Shown here piece by piece: positions 1 to 8,660 of a DNA stretch of 64,000 bases (within the stretch, counting starts at the first letter, position 1; the number at the start of each line of letters is the position of its first letter). The notes under the pieces are model-generated. The model made no database searches, was not told the DNA's origin, and was given only the letters and a program-made list of their open reading frames with translations. Both the position numbers and the translations under genes were made by a program. Source of the stretch: Methylobacterium sp. Leaf465 (GTDB lineage: Bacteria; Pseudomonadota; Alphaproteobacteria; Rhizobiales; Beijerinckiaceae); NCBI RefSeq assembly GCF_001424705.1, contig NZ_LMRA01000034.1:1-64000 (forward strand). The letters run 5' to 3'.

Positions 1-3000
1 ATCCCCCCCCGACGCGTCCGCGTACGAAACGCTCTGACCGACGATCGACGTCGTCAGCAAGTCCCCCAGATCCCCGTCCGAATAAACCAACGTGCCGGTC
101 GTCTGCGCCGCATCGCCCGCATCCTCGATCACGGTGCCCGCGGTCGTACCGGAGATTGTCGGCGTGTACAGGTTCACGACCGGAGGTTCGCTCAGACTGA
201 TCGTGAGCCAGGCGGAGTTGAGTTGGCCGCTTCCATCCGCAACCGTGTAATGGAAACTGTCTTGTGCGTTCGCCGGCAGGGTGTCGGTGGTCCGCGTGTA
301 GGCGTAGCTGCCGTCCGGAGCCATGACGAGGGTGCCGTATAAGCCTTGAATCGTTGAGCCGACCGGAACGCCGCCGACACCCACGACGGCGAGGGCCCCG
401 TCCGGATCGCTATCATTGGCGAGGACGCCGGCCGCCGCGTCGACGGACGCCCCTTCGCCCGAATGGATCGTCAGGTTCCGAGCGTCGTCACCGGCAGTCC
501 CGGCGCGATCGACACGAAGCGTCAACGTCGCACTGGAGTTCGCGCCGTGACCGTCTGTCAGTGCGTAGTTGAACGTATCGTAGAGCGGCGTTCCCAACGG
601 ACCATCAAGGGTCGTCGTGACGTATTGGTACGATCCGTCCTTCGCCATCGTCAGATCGCCGTAGCGACCGTGGACCACCTGCCCGACGTTGAACCCGTCG
701 TGGTCGACGGCGATGATCGACAGCACGTCACCGTTGGCATCGACGTCATTGGCGAGCACGCCAGCCGTTGCGGAGACGGTCAGGCCCGATGAGAACACTG
801 TGGCGACGTCGTTGGCGGCGCTCGGTGCGGCATCACCCGTCACCGAACCGACCGGGAAGGCCACTCGGCCCTCGTTCGCGCCGATCTGGAGAAAGTGCAC
901 CAGAGGATTGAGACCCGATGCGGCCACATCGGGATTCATCGCCAGGTAGATCGCTCCGTCGAAGTCCGCACTTGGATTGCGTCCTGCTTGCCAGCCGACG
1001 CCCAGGTAATCCTGCAGCGGGTCGGCTCCGGATGCTGCCACGTCCGGGTATTGGGCCAAGTAATACGACACATTGAAGAATGCGTTGGGATTGTACCCTT
1101 CGTGCCAACCGACGCTCAGGTAGTGGCTGTAGGGATCGAGACCGCTCGCGGCCACATCCGGGTGGGCCAGGAGGTAGTACTCCGGGTCGAACCCCGTGCC
1201 CGCAATGGAATCGCCGATCGCCCCGTACGCCACACGGCCTGCCGATTTGCCGACGGTGATGTAGTCTGTCAGCGGATCGACGCCGGGCGTGATGACGGTT
1301 GCGTAGCGCAGGAGGTAGCTTTTGACATCGAAGCTCGCGCTCGGGTCGTAGCCGAGTTGCCAGCCGAACGACGACCAGTGGTCGAGGGGATTGAGGCCAG
1401 CTGAGACGAGATCGGGGTGAAGCGCGAGGTACCCCTTGGTCGAAAAATACGGGTTCGGGTCGTACCCGGCCTGCCATCCGCCCTGGGTGTAGCCGACGTC
1501 GGGGACATGGTACGATGCGAGGTACCACAGATCATCGATCAGCGGCGACCCGTCATTCTCGACGACGGTCCGGTCGAGGAACACGTAGGTGCCCATGCCG
1601 GAAATGGGCAGGAGCGTTCCGTCGCTGTCCTGGAGCGCGACGACACCGTCACGCACGACGAGTGGCGCCTCGGCGGCGTTGAACGGAAGCGTCAGGGTCG
1701 TGGTCGCAAGATTGAATCCGCTACCGGACCACAACGCGCCGAGGACACTCGCAGGCTTATCCGTGTGCTCGAGCACGAAATTGGATTGGGTGAGCGTCTG
1801 CCGACCGGAAATCTGGATCTGAAAATCCGTCTTGAGGTCGCCATTGATATCAATCGCGACGACCGTTCGATCGAGGGCGGCATTGTAGGTGTACGTGATC
1901 TGGTGCGCCCGTCCCGTGAAGGCGCCGCCATCGAGCCACAACCAATCGGTGGCATGGAGTTGCTGGCTCTCCAATTCCACGAGAGAAGAAAGATCGATCT
2001 TGTCCGTCGCGGCGTTGAAGACTTTGATCCAGTCGTTTCCGTCCGCGATCGACTTATAGAGAAAGATGTTCTGACCCGGACCACCCGCGATGAAGTCGCG
2101 ACCGAGACCGCCTTGGATGACGTTCAGGGCACCGGATTGAGCATTCAGGATGTCGGACCCAAGGCCCCCAATGATGTAGGCCCCTCCGAAAGACGTCACG
2201 ACCGACGGAGACGCGCCGCCGCTCATCACCGACATCTGTCCCAGGTTCGGCATCGCACCGGTCGCCTCGGATCCGAAGAAGACGCCAGAGCCGGTGGTCG
2301 CGGAATTATGGGCGATATAAAGATCGGTCGGACGATCCTCCGGATCAATCGAGCCTGTGACACCGTAATCGATGACGTTGTCGTAGATGCGGACGTTCGT
2401 GATCGTTCCGACCTGATCGGCCGTATGGGTCCAGGTCGCGCCGGCGGTCACCGTGATGGTGTAGTTGCCGCCCAGGAGGACATTGTTCCGGATCGTCACG
2501 TCGTTGACGTTTCCGGCCTCGCCGGAGATGCGGATCGCATTGTTGGGCGCCACACGCGCATCGGCCGGCGTACGCCAGTCGATCACGTTGTTCTCGATCA
2601 CGACCGAGCCGGTGGTTTTGCCGATCCAGATCGCGTCTGAGTGGCCGGGTGGGAAATAGCCACCACCCGCGATGTAGTTTCCGACAACGCGTCCGCTCTC
2701 AATATAGACGCCATCGACGGGCGCATTGAGGATCAAATTGTTCGACAGGGTCGTATTGATGCCGTTCGAGACGATCAAGTCCGGAACAGAATATTCCCGC
2801 TTAAGACCATCGAAAGTCGAATGATCGACGACAGTGTTGGCATAACCTGCCATGATCGTGAGCGGACTCTGCCCAATCAGAGCGGACGTGTCGAAGTAGC
2901 AGTTCGTGAAGGTGACGTTGTCGGCTTTTACAATGACCTGCTTACCACGGAAGTCGATGCCATCGAAACTGGCGCCATTCTGAGTGATCTCGACCGTGAT

Positions 3001-5211
3001 CGGAGCGCGGAACGTTACGCCGTCCTGACCCGTCAGCGCACTCCATGGGCGCAGCGACCCGGCGGCAGACTGGCTTCCCACCGAAAAATCAGAGCCGATC
3101 GTGGCAAGGTAGCTTTTGTCGACGATCGAAGCGACGTGGTCCTTCACGGATGTCGCCGCATCAGCGCCAACCAGCGTGACACTGATCGGCTGGATCACCT
3201 GCGTTCCCGATGCCTGGCCTGACGCGACCACGTCCTGGACCACAACGTCCGAACTCAATCTCACGCTTTCGCCTGCACCCAGGAAGCTGAGCTTCGCCGG
3301 ATCGATCGCGTAGCTCCAGGTGACCGTCCCCGCCCCCCCGGAGGTCGTGGGGGTGATCGTGAGATACTGCCCGAGTTCCTGAACCTGAGCGATCACGCTG
3401 CGCTGGGCATCGGTGAGCGACCCGCTGGGCTGCGCAGAGAGATCGTTTCCGAAGACATCAAAGTAGTGGATCTGGTAGGCGCCGACACTGACTGACAGGC
3501 GATCGGTCGCATCGGGGTCCGCAATGCTGATCGTGCCGCCCCGGCTGATCACGAATCCGGATGCCGCCACGAGCGGCTCGTAGATCGTCGCCCCACTGGC
3601 GATACCGGTCAGGACCGGAGAGTCGTTCACGCCGGTCATGTTGACAGTCACGTTCTGGACGACAGTGCCGCCCTTACCGTCGGCGATCGTAATTGCGTAG
3701 ACTTGCGTCAGATTCTGGCCGGCCGCCAAATAGTCGAGCGCCTTATCGGCAACCGTATAGGTCCAGCTGATGGCACCAGCCTGACCGCCGGTCGAGTCCG
3801 AGATCAGGGTCGGAGTGAATTTTCCAATGTAACCGGCACCCACCGGCTTGAAGCTCATCGTATGAAGGTCGTTGACATCGAGATCAGTGAACGCGAACGT
3901 CCCCTGGGTCCCCAGTACGGCTGCCGAGTTCAAGGTACCGGCGGTTTCCGTGATGTTCGCTGTGACCTTGGTGTCGCCGGGGCTCAGCGCCTCGATCGTC
4001 GGCGAATCATTGATGCCGCTGATCGTGAGCGTTATGGGCTTGGCAACGATCCCACCGTTGTGGTCGTCCGCCTGAACTGTCGTCGTCAGGGTCAGGACAT
4101 CGAGTCGGCCCAGGAAGTCCAGGGCACTGTCCGCAACGGCGAAGGACCAAGTGGCCGATCCCTTGTTGCTGCCAAGGTCCCCGAGTTGCAGCGAGAACGC
4201 CTTCGTGATCGCGAAAATCTGATCGGTCGTCAGCTTTGCAGTGAGGTCGACGCCGGCCGACGTCTTCCATTGCAGCGACTGGCTTACGATCGATGTTGTC
4301 AATTGGTCGGTGGCGTCGATGTCCGAGAACAGGACGGTTCCGCTCTTGGCGTAGCTCGTCGCGCTGCCCTCGGAAAAAACCGCCGATGTTCCGCCGCTGA
4401 TCGTCGGGACGTCGTTGGACCCGGTCAGGACGACGGCGATGTCCTGCTTGGCAAGACCGCCTTTTCCGTCCGAGACAGTGATCGTATAGAGTTGCGTGAC
4501 CTGCTGACCCGCAGCCAAAACATCGAGAGCCTTGTCGGCCACGGTGTAGGTCCAGTCGACCCGACCTGATCGTCCGCCGGTGGAATCCGCAGATACGACT
4601 GCCGAGACGGCGCCCGCATAGCCACCCGCCTTCGGACTCACCGTGACGGTATGGGCATCGGTGAAATCCAGATCGGAGAAGCCGATGTTTCCCGTGCGCA
4701 CCGAAACCGTGCCGCTCCCGGTCATCCCCGCAGATTCGGAGACCGCAGCCGTGATCGTGGGGTCGCCGTTGGCAACGGCCGCAATGGTCGGCGCGTCATT
4801 GGTACCGGTCAGTGTGACGACGACATTCTGCGCTATGATCCCACCGTTGCCGTCAGAGGCCTGAACCACCGACGTGACCGTGATCGTTTCGCCCGCAGCA
4901 AGGAAGTCGAGGCTGCTGTCGCCGAGCGTGTAGGTCCAGCTCTGCGACCCACTGTTGCGCCCGAGATTCCCGCCGGGAATGGTGAACGCCTGGAGAAGAC
5001 TGGCGCGCTGCGCGTCGCTCAAGCTTGCCGTCAGGTCAGCTCCGGCACTCGAACGGTAGGTCACGGACTGGCCTGCCAGCCCGACGGTGATTTGGTCGGT
5101 GGTATCCGCGTCCGAGAACCAAAGGTTGCCGCTGCGCGCGTAAGTCGAAGCGCTGCCCTCCCTCAGCGTTAAAGTGGTTGTGCCGGAGATCGTGGGCGCG
5201 GAGTTGGCCAT
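1..5211 (-). CDS. Giant repeat-rich surface/adhesin-type protein (3' end outside window)
   Basis: The frame is open from an ATG at 5211 to base 1, giving 1,737 codons without a stop, so the C-terminus lies outside the window. The start follows an AAGGGA ribosome site at 5216-5221. There is no Sec signal peptide. Residues 1 to about 670 are tandem VCBS/cadherin-like repeats with recurring GTNDAPTI-type and SWTYTVADKALD-type motifs. Residues about 737-960 look like a right-handed beta-helix (VTFTNCYFD, VIENNVIDW, VTIRNNVLLGG). Residues about 1014-1050 form an RTX-like glycine stretch (GGLGSDILN, GGLGRDFIAGGPGQ). Residues about 1230-1450 hold six repeats of about 40 residues around PDVAASGLDP. 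Two cadherin-like domains and the start of another VCBS-type unit follow. The family precedent is type I-secreted calcium-dependent adhesins or polysaccharide-active proteins; the ligand is unknown. Confidence 0.9.
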   Translation of the reverse strand, partial: MANSAPTISGTTTLTLREGSASTYARSGNLWFSDADTTDQITVGLAGQSVTYRSSAGADLTASLSDAQRASLLQAFTIPGGNLGRNSGSQSWTYTLGDSSLDFLAAGETITVTSVVQASDGNGGIIAQNVVVTLTGTNDAPTIAAVANGDPTITAAVSESAGMTGSGTVSVRTGNIGFSDLDFTDAHTVTVSPKAGGYAGAVSAVVSADSTGGRSGRVDWTYTVADKALDVLAAGQQVTQLYTITVSDGKGGLAKQDIAVVLTGSNDVPTISGGTSAVFSEGSATSYAKSGTVLFSDIDATDQLTTSIVSQSLQWKTSAGVDLTAKLTTDQIFAITKAFSLQLGDLGSNKGSATWSFAVADSALDFLGRLDVLTLTTTVQADDHNGGIVAKPITLTISGINDSPTIEALSPGDTKVTANITETAGTLNSAAVLGTQGTFAFTDLDVNDLHTMSFKPVGAGYIGKFTPTLISDSTGGQAGAISWTYTVADKALDYLAAGQNLTQVYAITIADGKGGTVVQNVTVNMTGVNDSPVLTGIASGATIYEPLVAASGFVISRGGTISIADPDATDRLSVSVGAYQIHYFDVFGNDLSAQPSGSLTDAQRSVIAQVQELGQYLTITPTTSGGAGTVTWSYAIDPAKLSFLGAGESVRLSSDVVVQDVVASGQASGTQVIQPISVTLVGADAATSVKDHVASIVDKSYLATIGSDFSVGSQSAAGSLRPWSALTGQDGVTFRAPITVEITQNGASFDGIDFRGKQVIVKADNVTFTNCYFDTSALIGQSPLTIMAGYANTVVDHSTFDGLKREYSVPDLIVSNGINTTLSNNLILNAPVDGVYIESGRVVGNYIAGGGYFPPGHSDAIWIGKTTGSVVIENNVIDWRTPADARVAPNNAIRISGEAGNVNDVTIRNNVLLGGNYTITVTAGATWTHTADQVGTITNVRIYDNVIDYGVTGSIDPEDRPTDLYIAHNSATTGSGVFFGSEATGAMPNLGQMSVMSGGASPSVVTSFGGAYIIGGLGSDILNAQSGALNVIQGGLGRDFIAGGPGQNIFLYKSIADGNDWIKVFNAATDKIDLSSLVELESQQLHATDWLWLDGGAFTGRAHQITYTYNAALDRTVVAIDINGDLKTDFQIQISGRQTLTQSNFVLEHTDKPASVLGALWSGSGFNLATTTLTLPFNAAEAPLVVRDGVVALQDSDGTLLPISGMGTYVFLDRTVVENDGSPLIDDLWYLASYHVPDVGYTQGGWQAGYDPNPYFSTKGYLALHPDLVSAGLNPLDHWSSFGWQLGYDPSASFDVKSYLLRYATVITPGVDPLTDYITVGKSAGRVAYGAIGDSIAGTGFDPEYYLLAHPDVAASGLDPYSHYLSVGWHEGYNPNAFFNVSYYLAQYPDVAASGADPLQDYLGVGWQAGRNPSADFDGAIYLAMNPDVAASGLNPLVHFLQIGANEGRVAFPVGSVTGDAAPSAANDVATVFSSGLTVSATAGVLANDVDANGDVLSIIAVDHDGFNVGQVVHGRYGDLTMAKDGSYQYVTTTLDGPLGTPLYDTFNYALTDGHGANSSATLTLRVDRAGTAGDDARNLTIHSGEGASVDAAAGVLANDSDPDGALAVVGVGGVPVGSTIQGLYGTLVMAPDGSYAYTRTTDTLPANAQDSFHYTVADGSGQLNSAWLTISLSEPPVVNLYTPTISGTTAGTVIEDAGDAAQTTGTLVYSDGDLGDLLTTSIVGQSVSYADASGGD

Positions 5212-5735
5212 GTGGTCCCTTCAACGAGGCGGAAACTGGCGGAGCGACCAGGCGGGCCCTTAAAATTTCGGTAACCGACAGACTTGAATTTGTGAAGAGG
5301 GCTATTTGTCCTAGCAGCATCGCCCATCTGAGAAGTTGGCAGATGAGTTCGGAGCAGATTTACAAGCGCCAAAATGCAACCAAGCTCGAAATTTCTACGT
5401 AAGCAGTCCGCCGATCATCGATATTTTTGGTGATCGTCTGAGGGCGAACGGACACCTTCCGACGATCAAGAAATTTTGATCGACGACTTCTGAGTTCCCA
5501 GGCTCGACCAGTGAACTGTCCTGGACATCGCGTTGAACCATTCATGCTCACCAAATTTCTCAGCCAGCAAAAAATGTCAGCGAGATGGCAAGCAATGCCC
5601 AAGGGCGTGAAGTCGATTTGCCCTAATGGGTCAAACGCACGGATCGAGGCACGTCGAGGAGGCTGCCTCTGCGATCGCGCCGACTGCCTCGATCATGGTC
5701 AGTGATCGGCCACACACCACTATCCGGGCGGCCGC
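5212..5735. other. Intergenic region between the giant adhesin gene and the next minus-strand gene
   Basis: A 524-base gap with a locally AT-rich centre (about 5260-5500). It should contain the promoter of the adhesin gene. Short open frames exist on both strands but none has a recognisable domain or a convincing ribosome site, so no gene is called. Confidence 0.5.
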
Positions 5736-6509
5736 TCAGGCCGCGCGCGAACGGACGCGATGGCGAAGAAAGGCCAAGGCCGAAAGAACCATGATCACGA
5801 GGGCCGGCATCCCCGCGCCGGCGACCGGACCAGGAACCGTAGCGACCGGGGCCGGGGACGATCCTCCGCTCGTCGAGCCTCCGCCAGAAGGCCCCCCAGT
5901 CGGAATGCTGCCGATCGGCGAGAAGAAGCTCGGCGCGCGGGCTGTAGGCGCAACCGACACGAGCCTGATGGCGAAGCCCGTACCTCCGCCGGCCGCCTGA
6001 ACAACGCCCTGCGGCACGGAGTTTTGCCCGCCGCCAATCAGGCTCGCTTCACCACCGCCGAGCGGTGACGAAGCCGCCGCAGGAATGCTGACGGCCGTGG
6101 TCGGGATTTCACCCACCACTGCCTTGAAGGCTTCCGTCAGCTCGGGGCTGCCTCGGGAGAGAAGGGCCAGTTGCAGCTGTTGAGCGAGCTCAGGCTGCGT
6201 GCGCGCACATGCGAGAGTCGCCTGGCCCAGGCCCGCGCCCATCGCGGCTCGCTGACCGCCATTGGCCGCAACGCCCAGCGAAAGGATGACATCAGCGAAG
6301 TCCGTATTCGCGAGGACGAGCTCGCGGGTCGAGCGAGCGAGGGCGCCACCCTTCGCATCACCCTTGAGGATCGAGAAGGGATCCGCCTTGAATGCGTCGC
6401 TGTCGGCCGATGATGCCATGCCGAAGGCGGAGCTGCACGAAGCTGCCGACGCATCCCCACCCATCATGATCGACAGCACCAACGCAGCGACCGGAACGAC
6501 GCGCATCAC
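5736..6509 (-). CDS. Secreted protein with PEP-CTERM-like C-terminal sorting signal
   Basis: This 257-residue protein has an N-terminal Sec signal peptide (MMRVVPVAALVLSIMMGG, then ASA). A helical Ala/Gln-rich body follows, then a low-complexity Gly/Ser/Pro linker (about residues 160-223). The tail at 225-257 reads VPGPVAGAGMP, a hydrophobic segment, then RHRVRSR. That tripartite layout (short Pro-Gly motif, membrane helix, basic end) is that of PEP-CTERM/exosortase-type sorting signals; the exact VPGP variant is common in alphaproteobacterial secreted proteins. The body matches no domain I recognise. It lies on the same strand as, and upstream of, the giant adhesin, so both may be surface components. 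Envelope location is inferred. Confidence 0.75.
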   Translation of the reverse strand: MMRVVPVAALVLSIMMGGDASAASCSSAFGMASSADSDAFKADPFSILKGDAKGGALARSTRELVLANTDFADVILSLGVAANGGQRAAMGAGLGQATLACARTQPELAQQLQLALLSRGSPELTEAFKAVVGEIPTTAVSIPAAASSPLGGGEASLIGGGQNSVPQGVVQAAGGGTGFAIRLVSVAPTARAPSFFSPIGSIPTGGPSGGGSTSGGSSPAPVATVPGPVAGAGMPALVIMVLSALAFLRHRVRSRAA

Positions 6510-7435
6510 CGAATTCCATTGTTCAGCTTCTAGCCTTCAGCGCTGTTAGCAAACCATTAACCCATCATCAATCGATCGATCCTCGAAAGATGTGAGATTT
6601 CGCCTCGACTCCACGACAAGGTCCGAACGTTGTAAAAATTCATCCTTTACGCACCAAGGGGCGCCGGGAAGATCGGGATTAGAATTGCGAGCCTTGAATA
6701 TCACTACGAAAAGAAGCGCTGGCCGATGCCGGGCCTTTCGCGGCGCGATGTCGTGTCCGATTGGATAGGAACCCCGGGGCAAGATCGGGTTGGGATTTGG
6801 ACGGGATCCAGCTCGATGTTTGGTCTGTGTAGTTGGTGGAGCGGGTTTGACCTGTAGCGATCAGGCTCGGCAGACCACGTCATGCAGACGGCATCTCAAA
6901 GCGTGAGACTGCGTAGGGTCTAAAGCTGGCGGCTGAAGTCAGGAGCGCTCCACCAACAGCGGCAGGTGCTATCGCGGCTCGTCGGAGCTGGCGTAACGGC
7001 TGCGCTTGCCGGTAGCGTCCGCGAGGACGCTGAGGGCGGCGAACCGCGTCGCGGTTCTGCAACGGGGATCGTCGTGGGTCTGGGCGGCGGCATGGTGGGG
7101 GACGAGCGGTCGGTCTGGGCGCCGGCCATGACCGATTCCGATTGGCGAAGATGGGCCGACGGCACGGGTGCCGCTCCCGAAAGAGACGACATTGCCGATT
7201 CCACAACGTGATCGAATCTGATCGATCTGCATCTCATGGATGCAGTCTCTCAGACGACGACGAACGAACCTTTCTTCTGGCTACGGCCGTACGCATCTGT
7301 GCGGCACGCGGGAGAGCTGCGTTTTCCCATCCCTTGCCAGTGGTGACCGAACCCCTGATCGATGATCAGTGCCCAGGCTTGGACCTTTGATTCCGAGCTT
7401 GACGTTGAGCGACGTCATCGCGTATAGCTCAATCT
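6510..7435. other. Long region without a recognisable gene
   Basis: A gap of 926 bases. It contains several overlapping short frames between about 6880 and 7240 on both strands, all low-complexity Arg/Pro/Ala-rich and without a recognisable domain. This may be eroded coding DNA, but I could not assign it. The bases just before 7436 should hold the promoter of the small secreted protein. Confidence 0.4.
6557..6571 (-). promoter_or_regulatory. CtrA-like site upstream of the PEP-CTERM-like gene
   Basis: Read on the minus strand the sequence is TTGA, seven bases, TTAA, a 7-of-8 match to the alphaproteobacterial CtrA consensus TTAA-N7-TTAA. It ends 47 bases before the start codon at 6509. One such match can arise by chance, so binding is inference. 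Confidence 0.25.
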
Positions 7436-7756
7436 ATGCGTCTCATAAGTATTGCCTCAGTTGCGTTGATCGTCGGCAGCCTTCCAATGACTGGGGTAGC
7501 CGCTGATTTCACTGCGCCTGACGTTGCACGTCGCTCGACCTATTCGGCTCTTGGTATCGACTGCGATCGAATGCATTGGGACGATGTGGTGGTTCGTGTG
7601 GATCGCCGCCCATGGTATCGGGGATATCCCCTCTGTGTAGAACGCGATCGAACATATGATCGCCGGCCTTACTATGGATATCTAGGGATAGATCGTAAAA
7701 CCCGGCGGTTAACCCAGTATCGCGAAGTTCCAGATCGTCGCTATGAAGCTCAATGA
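7436..7756 (+). CDS. Small secreted hypothetical protein
   Basis: The 106-residue protein starts with a clear signal peptide (MRLISIASVALIVGSLP, cleavage after GVAA). The mature part is about 85 residues, rich in Arg, Tyr and Asp, with two cysteines (in GIDCDRM and YPLCVE) that could form one disulfide after export. Motifs such as RRPWYRGYP and DRRPYYGYLG stand out, but no family is recognised. It stands alone between non-coding DNA and a decayed transposase. Envelope location is inferred. Confidence 0.65.
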   Translation: MRLISIASVALIVGSLPMTGVAADFTAPDVARRSTYSALGIDCDRMHWDDVVVRVDRRPWYRGYPLCVERDRTYDRRPYYGYLGIDRKTRRLTQYREVPDRRYEAQ

Positions 7757-7870
7757 TGTTGCAAGCCAACTGTTTTAGGCTTCGCCTCGTTTGCTCGCGA
7801 CATGAAAAGTGCTCGATACCCGTTTTCCGATTTTTATATTTGGCTGACGGATATAGGGCGCTTCGGGTTT

Positions 7871-8553
7871 AACCCTTTCCGTATCGTGCTGCGACGAAGA
7901 CGTTGGCGCGCTCGTCCGATGTGATGGTCTCGACGAGGTGTCCGATGGGCGATCACACGCCCTCGATGGGGCGTTCGGAACCCTTGCGCGGCAGCGTCTT
8001 GCGCTTGGCAAACGCCTGTTCGATCAGGTTGAGATCGGGCGCGCAGGCCGGCACGTAGAGCAGTCGTTTCACCAGCCGCCTCGATGCGCTCGCGGATGCT
8101 GCCGGGCTTGTGAGCCGGCAGGGTGTCGCGCACGATCGCGTCACCCTGCTTCAAGGCTTGCACCGCGGTTTCCTCGCCAGGGCGCTGGAAGCGGGCCCGA
8201 TCATGCGTCGAAGCGCACGGTCGCCGTTAAGCCCCTGGCCAACAGCTGTACTGTCACGCCCTTCCAGTCCCGCTCGTCGGCGGCACCGCTGTTTTTACGC
8301 GTGACGCCGTGATGGTCGACCATGGCGCACGCAGCAGCGGGCCAAGCGGCTCGCCCCGATTCGCAGGCCAGGGTCGGTCGGGCGCACAACGCATGCAGGA
8401 CCTGTTCAGGCGTTGCCAGATCGAAACGGGTCGGCCCCGGTTGCGATGATGTGCGAGCACTGATGACCGTCCATGAGCTTGGCCCAGGTGCGTCCTCGCC
8501 GCATGATGGTCGCGTGCCAGCACACGACGCGTTCACGCAGATCGGCTGACAGA
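7871..8553 (-). mobile_element. Decayed IS630-family transposase remnant
   Basis: Reading leftwards, pieces of an IS630-type transposase appear in different frames. The start SADLRERVV is near 8550. A central stretch QALKQGDAIV then AHKPGSIRERIEAAG lies near 8070-8170. The typical C-terminal block LLYVPACAPDLNLIEQAF then AKRKTLPRK lies near 7990-8070, and a tail like LVETITSDERANVF ends at a stop at 7871. The PDLN-IEQ-F motif containing the catalytic Glu is diagnostic of the family. At about 680 bases the copy is shorter than an intact element (about 1 kb) and the pieces are out of frame with each other, so it is inactive. Terminal inverted repeats were not identified. Confidence 0.75.
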
Positions 8554-8660
8554 GAGCCTACGGCGCTGCTCCTGGACAATAAGGCATCAGATCACATCGG
8601 AGCCGCCCTCAGGATCCCGAACGATCCAAGCCGATGGCACACCTCTCCGACAGATACCGG

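Noticed and set aside
5360..5602. An 80-residue minus-strand frame upstream of the giant adhesin gene
   Set aside because: No signal peptide, no domain and no convincing ribosome site; it is more likely promoter DNA.
6880..7240. Possible transposase or other gene in overlapping short frames
   Set aside because: Frames on both strands are low-complexity and no motif could be matched with confidence.
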